In this document: positions 44,151-53,957 of the stretch, piece after piece
Numbering within the stretch: position 1 is the first letter of the stretch
Layout: every line of letters starts with the position of its first letter
Assembly: GCF_052857255.1 (NCBI RefSeq)
Contig: NC_135498.1
Location: 163,180,124-163,244,123, forward strand
DNA from: Amblyomma americanum
Taxonomy: Eukaryota; Arthropoda; Arachnida; Ixodida; Ixodidae
Direction: 5' to 3'
DNA length: 64,000 bases
The notes under the pieces: model-generated
Seen by the model: only the letters and a program-made list of their open reading frames with translations
Told to the model about the DNA's origin: nothing
The model's database searches: none
Made by a program: the position numbers and the translations under genes

Positions 44151-45499
44151 ATAATCTATTAAAAAGTAAACATTTTGACAGATTTGCCTGTCTGGTTGGG
44201 TTTGAAGACCGAATAATGCACATCTACAACCATAAAACTTTAATTTTAACCCAAATTTTCGAAGCCGACTCGGCTCTTTCATCACGGCTGACTGAGGGCA
44301 GTAGCTAGCGTCTTTAAGTATGGATTGGAGGAGGAGGTCAAAAAAAAAACGAAAGCTGTGATGTGAAAGGCGTGGGGGGAGGAAGAGGTTAAGGCTGTTA
44401 ACCATGTTGTCGCACTGTGGGGAGGCAGTCAATGACGACTTTTTTTTCGTTGAGCTTTTTTTCGTTTTGAAGTCCCTAGGAATATATTGGGGGCAGGTTT
44501 CCTTTTGTGCGGTTGACGTTGTTCGGGGTGGTTTGGATGAGCCGATGTCAGAATGAGCCTTTTGTGGTAATTTGTTTCGGTTTCGAGGATGCGGCTTTTT
44601 TTTAAGTTGATTCTATGGTGTGAGTCCTCGGAATATTCGAACATTCCGCTAAGGTCATTAAGACCTCAGCGGATTCTTGTTTGCCGTCATCTGCTTGGTT
44701 GGTAGTTAGCCAGTGGTGGCGTTGGCTAGCTTGTGTTTAGTCAAGACGACGTGTCGCGGAGCCCATGAGACGTAAGGTGCTTGTGATCAAGTTTCATTTG
44801 ACTGTGTTATTTGGTAGTCTCTCTGTCGGTGTAATTTCGATAGGCTTTGTGTTATTCGAAAATATATACCAAGGATCTATGCGGTCTGTTGCCTTCGGCA
44901 ATGGTGACAGCTAGCGCTTTCTCCTCGGCTTTCGTCATAATAAAGTTCTAGAAGGTGGCGCTGTCGATATCTACATGAATAGCTTCAAGAACTGTGGCCA
45001 CCATTGCTGTATGGTAGGTATAGCTGGCTACGCCCACACGTGTGTAGTCTGAGTACCTGCGCTTTCTTTCTCGATCTCTTCGCGTCAGGTCGCCCTCCGG
45101 TGTTGATGGATGTTACAGCACAGCCACAATACTGGGCAGAATGCCGGTATATATATCTTCTAGGAAAGGCGTCTCGAGGCACCCACCTGCTAAACGAGAA
45201 ATGCACGTGGCAAATAACTGTTCAAACTTAATGAGTGAACTAGTATTCCTGAAAAATTTTTCATTTTATTCTTGTTTAACATGTTTTGTTTTTTTATTTC
45301 CCTAATTTGATTTGTACTAAAAACTATACCCTTACAGGGGAATCGTAAGCGCAAATCCGGAGTGCACGCCCCACTCTCTGATGACCGTGGATCGAGTGCC
45401 AGGAAGGCTGATGGTAACGGCCGTTCTCTCATCCACTCGGGACAACTACCAGCTATGGACCTCAACTCTAGACGTCGCGTGGTGTGCTTTAGTGGTTGC
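44151..45499. other. No recognised gene; one possible exon
   Basis: Mostly short frames. An aataaag at about 44939 could be a polyadenylation signal. At 45340 a good acceptor (pyrimidine-rich, cccttacag) is followed by an open stretch of about 90 codons in one frame (GNRKRKSGVHAPLSDDRGSS) and about 65 in another (ECTPHSLMTVDRVPGRLMV). Neither is recognised. Confidence 0.35.
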
Positions 45500-45735
45500 G
45501 CCGTGTTGCAGCGACGGCAAGCCTATATAGGGAAGTCCACAAAACACAAATTCTTTATTGATAGCATAATCCGACTCAGCTTGACCACAGAGTGCGCCAC
45601 TAAGCTATTGAAAACTATGTGAGGGCACTATGTTTCTGTAAACTTTCTAATCTCATCCGTTCATATCTCTGCCTCCCTCCCTTTCAAACTCCGCTACTCC
45701 TGGAATTCACCCGTTCGCCTAATGGAGCCTATGTA

Positions 45736-45972
45736 CAGTACTCACGGATTGAAATAGGACATTCGAAGCCAAGCCTTGCAGTGCCACGCAGGCATGTGGT
45801 AAACCACAGGCCGGCTCGTTGGCGGCTGGAAGGAACAATTCTGCTTTGTAGATGTTCTCCCCCTCGCGCCATACCACAATGCACCACCTTGGTTCCATGA
45901 GCATCTACGGGCGGCGCTCCATGAAGCGACGGCCACGCGCTCCGAATGTCCTATTTCAATCCGTGAGTACTG
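45736..45972. mobile_element. MITE with 31-33 bp terminal inverted repeats and TA target duplication
   Basis: The ends are cagtactcacggattgaaat... and its reverse complement ...atttcaatccgtgagtactg, inverted repeats extending through ggacattcg, flanked by TA at 45734-45735 and 45973-45974. The 237-bp interior has no coding potential. The TA duplication and CAGT terminus are those of Tc1/mariner-type non-autonomous elements. Copy 2 of the surrounding repeat (near 61858-61890) is collinear across this site and has no insert, which gives an empty site. Confidence 0.92.
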
Positions 45973-47393
45973 TACGTGTCTGAATGCATGTCTACATAAC
46001 CTACTTTACATTCCTATCTGAGCATATTTCCTGTTCAAGACATCCGCTAGATGTTATTACCTTTCGATTGCTCCTTCACTGACTCTACTATCTTCGTATC
46101 CCACTACTGTATGCTTATCATTACTGCTTCGCACAACTCGGTATGTTCCGCTAAAGTTGATTTTAATTTTTTTTCCTTCCCAGCTTCGCTGCCAGTGGTC
46201 AGAGCCGGCGTATGTGGGAGCGCAAAACTTTGTAGAAAGAGGTTTTAAGGAACACTGGAGTTCTTGTTTCGGCACGGTGTGTGCGCACTCCTTCAGGATT
46301 CGTGAGCGATTGTCGAAAGCGTGATTTGTTTCGTCTAAACCTTTAGGTTGGAAGTGAAGATGGATTGTAAATGCTACTAAAGCACTCATTTTGATCGGGC
46401 TTTGAACGGTGAAATGCCGTAGCAAACCTACGAAATGTCACGATGCCAAAGCGCGTTTCTACGGCCAGAGCCGCTTGCGATGACACACTGCTGCACTTTT
46501 TCAGATCGATCTGAAATCATTAAACTGGTTTACAGGCGTGGTTCAGTTCCGTACGCAGTATTGCTCGTGGACCAGATGTAATAAATGGCACTCTTCAGAA
46601 TGAACGCCAGTGAACGTGAATCTATCATCATGTGTCAACAATTAAAGTTCTCAAAGTACAAAACGATCCCCATGATGCTACGGAAACAAAAGCAAGGCAT
46701 CCTATAATTTTCATGAGAAGCTATCGCAGCGTTCATTGGATTCTTCTCTGGCTCATGCATTGTCAACGATACTGCAACGAATGACGCTTGTATTGAGGAT
46801 GCCGGGACGACAATTTTTCATGCGGCTTAAAACTCGGACCTGCTTAGTTTCGAACATCGCCCTTAGTCAAAGACGCTTTACTAAGGATACATTTCGAACA
46901 TACCGTATAAATTTCATTTTAATTTTATAATTTTTGTCTCTATAGTTAAATGCTAAATCGAAGCCGTTCTAAGTATGCTTGCACTATTTTTCTGAACATT
47001 CTTACAAATATGTAAAACACCTCTTCCCCGCTTGGCATTTATATTATGTACTAAATTACACTACAAATAAATAATAAATGCACTACATTACATTAAAAAT
47101 AAATGAGAAATTCATTTCTGCTTAAAAGAGGGCGACTATTCGTCTTCACCGAAGGAGAGTGAAGAAAGTTGTCAACAGGAGAAATTTATCACTGACCCGC
47201 GGTTTGAACCCTTTGTTCGGTGGCCCTTTTAATGCGTATGCATAAGGACCTGTATCCCCGACCAAACGCGGTTTCTTCATCAGAGAAGAGGTCGATGACT
47301 TTGCTATGTCTTTTGACCCTACTTCCGCGGGAAGCATGTCGCCACACCGCGAAAGCTGAGAAAAAGCGAGATGCAAGCGTGGTGCCTGCCATG

Positions 47394-47406
47394 CCTTATA
47401 TACACC
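47394..47406 (-). promoter_or_regulatory. Conserved TATA-type box in repeat copy 1
   Basis: On the minus strand the text is ggtgtatataagg. The same 13 bases occur at 63274-63286 in copy 2, while surrounding bases differ, and both copies keep about 200 bp of alignable sequence downstream of it. A TATA box in this orientation would start transcription near 47365. Function is inference. Confidence 0.4.
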
Positions 47407-47819
47407 TCCGAGAGATGACACATTACCTTCTCGGTGAGGCGTTTTAGGCTCTAAGACTGTGGGCCCACAAATTGTCGCATAACTGCCGTACTGGTCGCGT
47501 TAGAATCTGGGGGCCGAGTAGCGAATTGATACTCGTGACTTGCTTAAGGGATCGGTCAGGGGTTGAGCTGTCAGCCAACTAATACATGGGCTAATAGGGA
47601 GTTGGCGTGCCTTGCTAGTTAGGATCCTATTCCCTGGCAAGTTCATTACCTGAGCTGACTAGACGCGCTGGCCGGTCGAATGAAATCATGTCCTCCACAT
47701 GTAATGCAATTAAGTGGTAGTTTTGTTTCTGCTAGAAGCTACAATAAACGAAAGGACGACAAAAAAAGAAGAGCCATGACTTGCTCGAAACGCGATTTCG
47801 AGCACTAGATTGGTCATGT

Positions 47820-48240
47820 GTCCTGCAAATGTTTTCAAGAAGACTGCCTATTTGTTACAATTGAACTGTACTGCGGACAAATTAATTTCGTATTTACGAA
47901 AGCACACATGACAAGCATTGCTAAAGTGCAAATACCGTCCCCTGAAACGCTTTTACATAAGTATATTGTTCTACGGCAGCTTGAAGTGTGCAGCAAATGT
48001 GTTTAGAATTGCACCCTATTTGTTAGAATGGACGTAGAATTTGGGCGATTGAAATTAATTTTGCTTAATTACACCTCTAATGCATTGGCATCGTGCAAAT
48101 GCTCTTACCCGAAATTCAATAACGAGGACATAAGTGTTCTACGGCAGCTAGAAATGTGTTCTGAGGGCTGATCGTTTGTTAGAAGTGCAGTATATTTGGA
48201 ACGAATTATTTTCATATTTATAAAAGTATACTTTTTATAT
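47820..48240. repeat. Diverged tandem units of about 168 bp
   Basis: ttctacggcagct recurs at 47969 and 48137 (168 bp apart). Each is preceded by a tttgttaga/acaatt..aat block and a gcattg..tcgtgcaaat-like block. About 2.5 units are visible. The same kind of unit is seen at 63710-64000 in copy 2. It resembles the satellite-like tail of a repeat family. Confidence 0.65.
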
Positions 48241-48595
48241 ACGGACAAGATGCTAAAAACAAATGAATATTTTTATGTATTTGAAACTCTCTAGAAGCAT
48301 GCTTTAGGTTGGGCATATTTGACAAGTTTTTGGATCCATCGTATTCATTCAGATTGTAGAGATATGTTTATAATAGGGAGCATGAAATTTCAGGAAAATA
48401 TTTTCTGCACGTTTTCGGGGGATTTATGAATACAAAAATTTTTAAAATACATTATAAACATGCCGCCGTATATTGAATGCGTGTTATTTTTTCCCTAAGG
48501 GCACTTTTCTTGTCATCACGCGGACGACTTTTAAAAATTGTTTATGCATTTAAAGGTTGTTACTGGCCGTTCTCTAAAACGACCGGTATTTCACA
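48111..48595. other. No recognisable gene
   Basis: AT-rich sequence up to the left LTR of the gypsy element. Beyond the last partial 168-bp unit nothing is recognised. Confidence 0.5.
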
Positions 48596-48732
48596 TGTAA
48601 GGTGGGGTTTATTCTGTGAAGCTTCTTAACGGGAGCAGGGCCAACAACAGTCCGAGGTCAGCTAGTCCAGCCAGGAGCGTGCACCAGGCGATGACCATGC
48701 GGCTAGCGCATATGCTCGTCGTCTTTCTTACA
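48596..48732 (-). repeat. 3' LTR of the gypsy element
   Basis: Downstream LTR in the direction of transcription, 137 bp, same ends as the other LTR. Just upstream of it in the minus sense is a short G-rich segment (tccggggc, 48734-48745), a poor polypurine tract. Confidence 0.92.
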
Positions 48733-48767
48733 ATTGCCCCGGACAGAAGAGGAGCCATCCTGGCGAC

Positions 48768-49850
48768 TTAAGGGGCGGACAAGACAGCGGGGTCGTAGTA
48801 TCTCTTGAGGCGCTGGATATGTACAGTCTCACGGCCGCGGCGTCTAAGATCGGGTGAAGGCGTGAGGGGCTCAACAATATAGTGGACTGAAGATGTTTGT
48901 TTCAAGATGCGATAGGGCCCTTGATATTTGGCCACCAATTTCCGGGAGAGCCCCTGAGTACTGGAAGGTATCCACAGCCAGACAATAGAGCCGGGCGACA
49001 AATGCTGGGGTTGTTGATCTTCATCGTGGCACGTATTTTGAAAGGACTGGGTAGCTGTCATGAGCGACCGGACGAACCGGCGGGAGTCTTCGGCGTGCCT
49101 GCGGCTTCGGAAACGGTGGTGCACTCAGATGCGTCAGGGTGGTAGGGGAGAACAGTATCAATGGGAACGGAGGGATGGCGGCCATAAAGTAGGAAGTAGA
49201 CAATCCTGTCATAGACTGCGTAGCAGTATTGTACGCGAACGTAATATACGGGAAAATAAGGCCCAGGTCGTGTGGTTCGAACCGACGTAAACAGCCAGCA
49301 TATCCCCCATAGTGCGGTTAAAGCCTTCAGTGAGGCCGTTGATATGAGGGTGGTAAGAAGTGGAAGTCCGATAGATGACGTTGAACTCGCGGAGCAGAGC
49401 TTTGATGACATCAGATAGGAAGACACGGCCTCTATCGCTGAGGAGTTCTCGAGGGGCACCGTGTCGAAGGATGAACCGACGCAGAAGAAAGGATGCCACA
49501 TCCTGTGCCGTGGCAGCAGATAGCGCGGCAGTTTCAGCATACCGCGTGAGGTGATCGATGGCAACAATGATCTATCGTTTGCCAGAAGCAGTATACGGGA
49601 GGGGCCATATAAATCAATGCCAACGCGGTCGAAAGGGCGAGGCGGACAAGATAGCGGCTTCAACTCGCCAGCAGTACGGGTAGTGGGTGTCTTGCGGCGT
49701 TGGCAGTCGAGGCACGAGCAGGCGTATTTCAAAACGAAATTGTACATGCCACACCAGTAGTAGCGGAGGCGGAGGCGCGTGTAAGTCTTGAAAAGGCCTG
49801 CGTGACCGCATTGTAAGTCAGTGTGGAAACATGAGCAGATATAGGACCGT
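48768..49850 (-). pseudogene. pol: Gypsy integrase with GPY/F-type C-terminus
   Basis: The zinc-binding end appears as [18 protein letters not shown] (about 49700-49745), and the catalytic core in pieces: [13 protein letters not shown] (first D), [16 protein letters not shown] (second D, frame 49209-49499) and [15 protein letters not shown] (E). The last part, frame 48768-49124, has SPGSIVWLWIPSS, GLSRKLVAKYQGPYRIL, a GPY/F-type motif, and ends ...RYYDPAVLSAP with the stop just inside the 3' LTR side. Integrase inserts the element's DNA into the host chromosome. At least three shifts break the frame. Confidence 0.9.
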
Positions 49851-49920
49851 AGGTGGCGAGGAATGACGAGGAGCCATTTTCGTCAATCATAATAATAATT
49901 ACGGCAATAAAGCAGGTTAT

Positions 49921-50601
49921 CTAGGATCTCAAAATGGGAAACTTCACGGCGCAGTACGCGCGATGGTGTAACCGCCGATAGGTCGGAGAAAAAGTCCAGA
50001 AGAGCACGAATCCAGGCATCCTTGCGCTGTTCAGAAGGCATGTCACTGACGGTGGTAGACGGCGTAGGGGCTCTAATTTCGCAGAGGATGGAAAGTTCAG
50101 CGGGGAGCGGGACCGAGACAAGGCGTCGGCGTCTTCATGTTTGCAGCCCGACCGGTAGACGACTCGAACTTTATATTCTTGAAGACGCAGTGCGCATCGC
50201 GCGAGGCGACCGGAATGATCTTTTAAAGAAGAAAGCCAACAAAGGGCGTGATGATCGGTAACAACGTCGAAAAAAGGGCTGTACACCTAAGGGGGAAGCT
50301 TGCCTAAGGCCCACACATTGGCGAGGCTCTCTTTTTCAGTCACAGAGTACTGATACTCAGCCTTTGTAAGCGTGTGGCTGGCATAGGCAACGACATATTC
50401 GTCGTATTCATATTTGCGCTGAGCGAGCACTGCACCCAGACCAATACCACTGGCATCCGTGTGAACTTCAGTCGGGGCCGCCAAGTCGAAATGGCGCAAG
50501 ATGGGTGGTGCCGTGAGGAGACGACGTAAGGTGTTGTAGCCGTCGTCGCAGGCGGGTGACCAAGCCGAAAAGTCGACATTGGCGCCGGGCAGCTCAGTCA
50601 A
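49921..50601 (-). pseudogene. pol: Gypsy RNase H
   Basis: Two adjoining frames. The first (50601-50287) carries the RNase H start [19 protein letters not shown] (catalytic D in TDAS) and [20 protein letters not shown] (catalytic E). The second (50286-49921) has [11 protein letters not shown] (catalytic D) and the C-terminal block [12 protein letters not shown]. The order and catalytic residues are complete; a stop and shift at about 50286 separate them. RNase H removes the template RNA during replication. Confidence 0.92.
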
Positions 50602-50641
50602 AGGGGCAGCAATTGAGACAAAGCTGCGAATGAAACGCCCA

Positions 50642-51110
50642 TCAGCAGAGCCTTAGGAAGCTGCGAAGTTCCTTAGTGGTGGAAGGTTTGGGAAATTCAG
50701 GCGCGGCACGTAGATTCGCTGGGTCAAGGCGTACACCGTCTTTCGACGCAGCGTGACCTAAAACTGTTGTCAGTTCACGGGCTGCAATGGTGCATTTTTT
50801 TAAGCTTAGCTGCAGGCCTGCGTTTGTGCGGCATGTCAAGACGTCCCGCAGGCGAGATAGATGCGTTGGAAAGTCGGGTGAAAAGATAACGATGTCGTCC
50901 AGGTAGCACAGGCACGTCTTCCACTTGAGGCCACGCAAAACGGTATCCATCACTCGCTCGAAAATAGCAGGAGCGTTACACAGGCCGAAAAGCATGACGG
51001 TAAACTCGTAGAGGCCGTCAGGATTCACGAACGCGGTTTTGGCGCAATCTGCAGCTGCCATTGGGACTTGCCAATAACCAGAGCGGAAATCATGGGAAAA
51101 AAAGAACTCC
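50642..51110 (-). pseudogene. pol: Gypsy RT, catalytic half
   Basis: Continues RT after the frameshift: GYWQVPMAAADCAKTAF spans the shift, then PDGLYEFTVMLFGLCNAPA, the primer grip FERVMDTVLRGLKW and the active site CLCYLDDIVIFS with YLDD at 50894-50905, intact. The thumb (LQLSLKKCTIAARELTTVLGH) and connection ([28 protein letters not shown]) follow. The catalytic residues are all present, so the lesions that stop the element are the frameshifts. Confidence 0.92.
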
Positions 51111-52272
51111 GCGCCTTGTAGACAAGACAGTCCAGACCGTCATCAATACCGGACCGAGGGTAGACGTCTTTGCGTGTGATGTTATTATTGCGGTGGTAAT
51201 GGACGCAAAACCGAACGGAGCCATCCTTCTTTACGAGGACAACCGGGGAGGCCCAGGGGCTGGTGGGAGACTGAATAACGCCGCTCTGAAGCATGGTATC
51301 TACCTGCTCTTCAATAACTCGCCATTCAGTGGCGGAAACAGGATATGGGCGCTGTCGCAGAGGGGCATGGGCGCCGGTGTCAATGTGATGCTCGACAGTC
51401 GACATGCGCCCCAAAACGCGTTGGTGGCAATCGAAGGAGGAGCGAAACTCCTCAAGAAGCGCAAGCAGCTGTGTTAGCTGAGTTGGAGGTAGAGTGGCGT
51501 CGATAGAGCGAAGGAATAGACCGGTCAATAATGGGGCGGGCGCAGGAGTAGGTGAGCTGAAGGCGTCCATGACGACCGGCGGTGATCCTGCGGCAGCGTC
51601 GGAATGGTTGAAAACAGTATCAAAGAGCTGCATGGTACCGAGGCATTCTCCACGGCGCAAAAAGAAGGGACTTGAAAACGGGTTGAATACCCACAGTGCA
51701 GTGAGGCTGGCGGAGAAAGTGAGCAGGGAATAAGGCGGCGGCAGGCAATGGCGACGCAGAAAAGTAGGAGACGGCATGAAGAGGACACTGGCATCGCGAA
51801 CACAAGCACAGGAGAGAGGCACAATCACGGAAGAGCACGCAGGAATGTCGGTACTGTCGGGGACAAAATCTCCGGCAGGAACCAGGGCACCGCAAATTAT
51901 GGGATTCGGCAACGTAGAGAGCGCTACATGAGCCCGAGCACAGTCGATGACCACGTCGTGAAGCGATAGGAAGTCCCAGCCGAAGATAATCGAATGCGAA
52001 CATGATGGCAGAACGGTGAACTCAACCAAACATAGAATGTCTTCTATGACTACTCGAGCAATACACGCTGCTAACGGCTGGATGAGGTGCGCACTTGCAG
52101 TTCGTAACGACAGGCCTGAAAGGGGTGTCTTCACTTTCCTCAAAGACCGGCAAATCGCTGCATCTATGACTGAAACCGCAGCACCGGTGTCGACAAGCGC
52201 CATCACAGATACGCCCTCTACAAAAGCTTCAATTAAATTTGCGGCAGACAGACGAGGCCTTTCAAATTTCAA
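51025..52272 (-). pseudogene. pol: Gypsy protease and RT N-terminal half
   Basis: A 415-codon open frame. The aspartic protease active site is MALVDTGAAVSVID (Asp-Thr-Gly at 52183-52191), with the second conserved block SHSIIFGWDFL further on (about codons 91-101). A linker with STVEHHIDTGAHAPLRQRP leads into RT: MLQSGVIQSPTSPWASPVVL, VKKDGSVRFCVHYHRNNNIT and KDVYPRSGIDDGLDCL (about 51140-51360). The frame ends after a shift near 51110, and the RT palm continues in the next frame (50642-51061). Protease cleaves the polyprotein, and RT copies the RNA genome. Confidence 0.92.
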
Positions 52273-52439
52273 CGACTGCGCAGTTCTCGCCTCAGGAACT
52301 GCGGCACCTAGTTTTCTTCTTGAGTGGTCTAGGGACGCCGCCGCATCGGAGAGATGGAGCGCCGACGTGGAGAAGGCGAACGGCGTCCAGAGAAGGAGGT
52401 GCGCTCAGGAGACAGAGAGCGGCTTAGGGTCGGCTCAGC

Positions 52440-53305
52440 AGGAGGTGAGTATTCGTGAGACGTTCATGCGTCGACGGCAAAGCCGCGCCACATGACCTGG
52501 TAAGCCGCAGAAGTAGCAGATCGGGTGGTTGTCAGGCGTGCGCCAGGAGTTTCCCAGTTGAGCAGGCGGTCGGTTATTATCAGGCGTGCCCCAAAAGGTT
52601 CGCAGATGAGTAGGTGAGTAGGTGGCGGAATAAAAGCAGCGGGCTATCGAACGGGACCAGGATGCAGGGCATAGGCTGGTGGAAGAGGTAGCGCAACAAC
52701 GTCCGCATATGTCAGTGGGGCCTCAAAAGGTGTGGGCTGAGGGGCTTGCGGGAGCGCCTCAGCGACCTGCGTAGTTAATCGAAGCTCGGACACAAGGTGA
52801 CGACTTCCGCGACGGTGCGCAGGTCTCGAGCCAACAACATCTGAAAGGCGTCGTCATCAATGCCCTTGAGAATATGCCTGATCTTGTCGGCTTCGGGAAT
52901 CTGAGCGTTCGCCCTCTTGCACAGATCGACGACATACTCGATGTAACTCGTGAAGTTCTCGCCAACTTGCTGCGACCGCGCACGCAAGCGCTGTTCGGCA
53001 CGGAGTTTTCGGACTGCCGGGTGGCCGAATACCTCAGAGAAGTTAGATTTGAAAACAGACATTGATGTAATTTCCGCCTCGTGGTTCTGATACCACAGAT
53101 TCGCCACACCCGTAAGACAGAAAACCACATTGTTCAGTTTGGTTTTTCCGTCCCACTTGTATGCGCTCGCCCGCTCATACGATGCGATACAATCCTCAAC
53201 ATCATGGTCGTCCGTGCTACTGAAGATAGTGGGGTCTCGCTGGCGGTGAGAAGCAGCACAGACAACGGCGGCCGGGCTCACTTGTACGGCTTTGTGGTTA
53301 GACAT
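52440..53305 (-). pseudogene. gag: Gypsy gag with CCHC zinc knuckle
   Basis: Capsid-type polyprotein of the gypsy element. The start ATG at 53305 gives MSNHKAVQVSPAAVVCAASH and the frame runs 176 codons to 52775, with the conserved gag segments VEDCIASYERASAY, WYQNHEAEI, RLRARSQQVGENFTSYIEYV and HILKGIDDDAFQMLLARDL. After a break, a zinc knuckle of the type C-x2-C-x4-H-x4-C (CYFCGLPGHVARLC) is read at 52477-52518. It would bind the element's RNA. The stop at 52775 and the shift before the knuckle separate it from the rest of the polyprotein. The start is chosen because it is the first ATG after the LTR in this frame. Confidence 0.88.
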
Positions 53306-53374
53306 CGCGGTAGGGGGTAGCGTTCGGTTTCGGAGTTCCAGGGCGACAGGGTATTACCCCGCACTTGCACAGAA

Positions 53375-53511
53375 TGTAAGGTAGGGTTTATTCTGAGAAA
53401 CTTCTTAACGGGAGCAGGGCCAACAGCAATCCGAGGTCACCTAGTCCAGCCAGGAGCGTGCACCAGGCGATGACCATGCGGCTCGCCCAAATACTTGTCG
53501 TCTTCCTTACA
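53375..53511 (-). repeat. 5' LTR of the gypsy element
   Basis: On the minus strand this is the upstream LTR, 137 bp long, beginning TGTAAG and ending CTTACA. It aligns without gaps with 48596-48732 and differs at roughly 10-15 positions by eye. The next internal bases (below 53375) do not show a clear tRNA-complementary primer site starting TGG directly at the LTR edge. Confidence 0.92.
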
Positions 53512-53857
53512 CACATAACAGTTCTTGAAGATATTTTTGTAAAGATCGCTGCTTCGCATCTGCAACAAGGTCTTGGAAGGCTCCTGACCGGGCATGCAAT
53601 AGGACTTTAGATGAAATTTTTTGAACAAAACTTGATGAAGATAAGATGACTAATTCGCAAAAGTACCTAGGATAAAGCGCTCCGTCAATATTCGAACTGA
53701 ACGGGGTGTAGTCAAGCGCCCGTTCTAAGAATTCCACCTCGCGTTTCTGACCCTCCGGGAAGGAAAGAAAGCATTTAGGTAAACGTTGAGGGAGTCGCAC
53801 TAGGAGCACTTGCAGCAGGCAGAAGCCAAACAGAGAACGAGCCCTGCTATGGCCCAA
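53512..53857 (-). other. Unrecognised open frame cut by the gypsy insertion
   Basis: A minus-strand frame of about 115 codons has no ATG at its start (TTG) and ends with a stop created exactly where the LTR begins. It contains LFGFCLLQVLLVRLP, a hydrophobic stretch, then a polar part (EVEFLERALDYTPFSSNIDG, QDLVADAKQRSLQKYLQEL). I do not recognise the family. Whether it was ever translated is unknown. Confidence 0.3.
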
Positions 53858-53957
53858 ATGGAAAAATTAAAGAAAGTTTGAATAATGGCACTTAGTGTCA
53901 CGGCAACTCAGTCGCCTAAGGTGGAGTCAGAAGGCGCGAGAGGGCGCTCAGCGTGAG

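Larger units (their letters stand above)
45500..48110. repeat. Large dispersed repeat, copy 1
   Basis: Collinear with 61620-64000 over more than 2.3 kb at moderate identity. Shared words include aagctattgaaaac, ttcacccgttcgcctaatg, gctccttcactgactct, ggttggaagtgaagatggattgtaaa (one word, split by changes), ggaccagatgtaataaatgg, cactcttcag, catgtcgccacaccgcgaaagc and tcggtcaggggttgagctgt. Copy 1 contains a MITE (45736-45972) that copy 2 lacks. No protein is recognised. A TATA-type box is conserved on the minus strand of both copies. The right part carries tandem units of about 168 bp. Could be an unclassified non-autonomous transposon or a segmental duplication. Confidence 0.9.
48596..53511 (-). 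mobile_element. Full-length Ty3/gypsy LTR retrotransposon
   Basis: Two LTRs of 137 bp bound the element (48596-48732 and 53375-53511), with tgtaag at one end and cttaca at the other. Host flanks read caca immediately before 48596 and caca immediately after 53511, a 4-bp target duplication. Minus-strand order: gag, CCHC knuckle, protease, RT, RNase H, integrase with a GPY/F-type end, the Ty3/gypsy arrangement. Length is 4.9 kb. Frameshifts interrupt pol, and the LTRs differ at several positions, so it is an old, inactive copy. No envelope-like frame was seen. Confidence 0.93.

Noticed and set aside
51061..52495. Plus-strand frames of 138 and 159 codons across the gypsy element
   Set aside because: They are antisense to protease and RT, which have clear motifs. 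They are shadows of the GC-rich coding strand.
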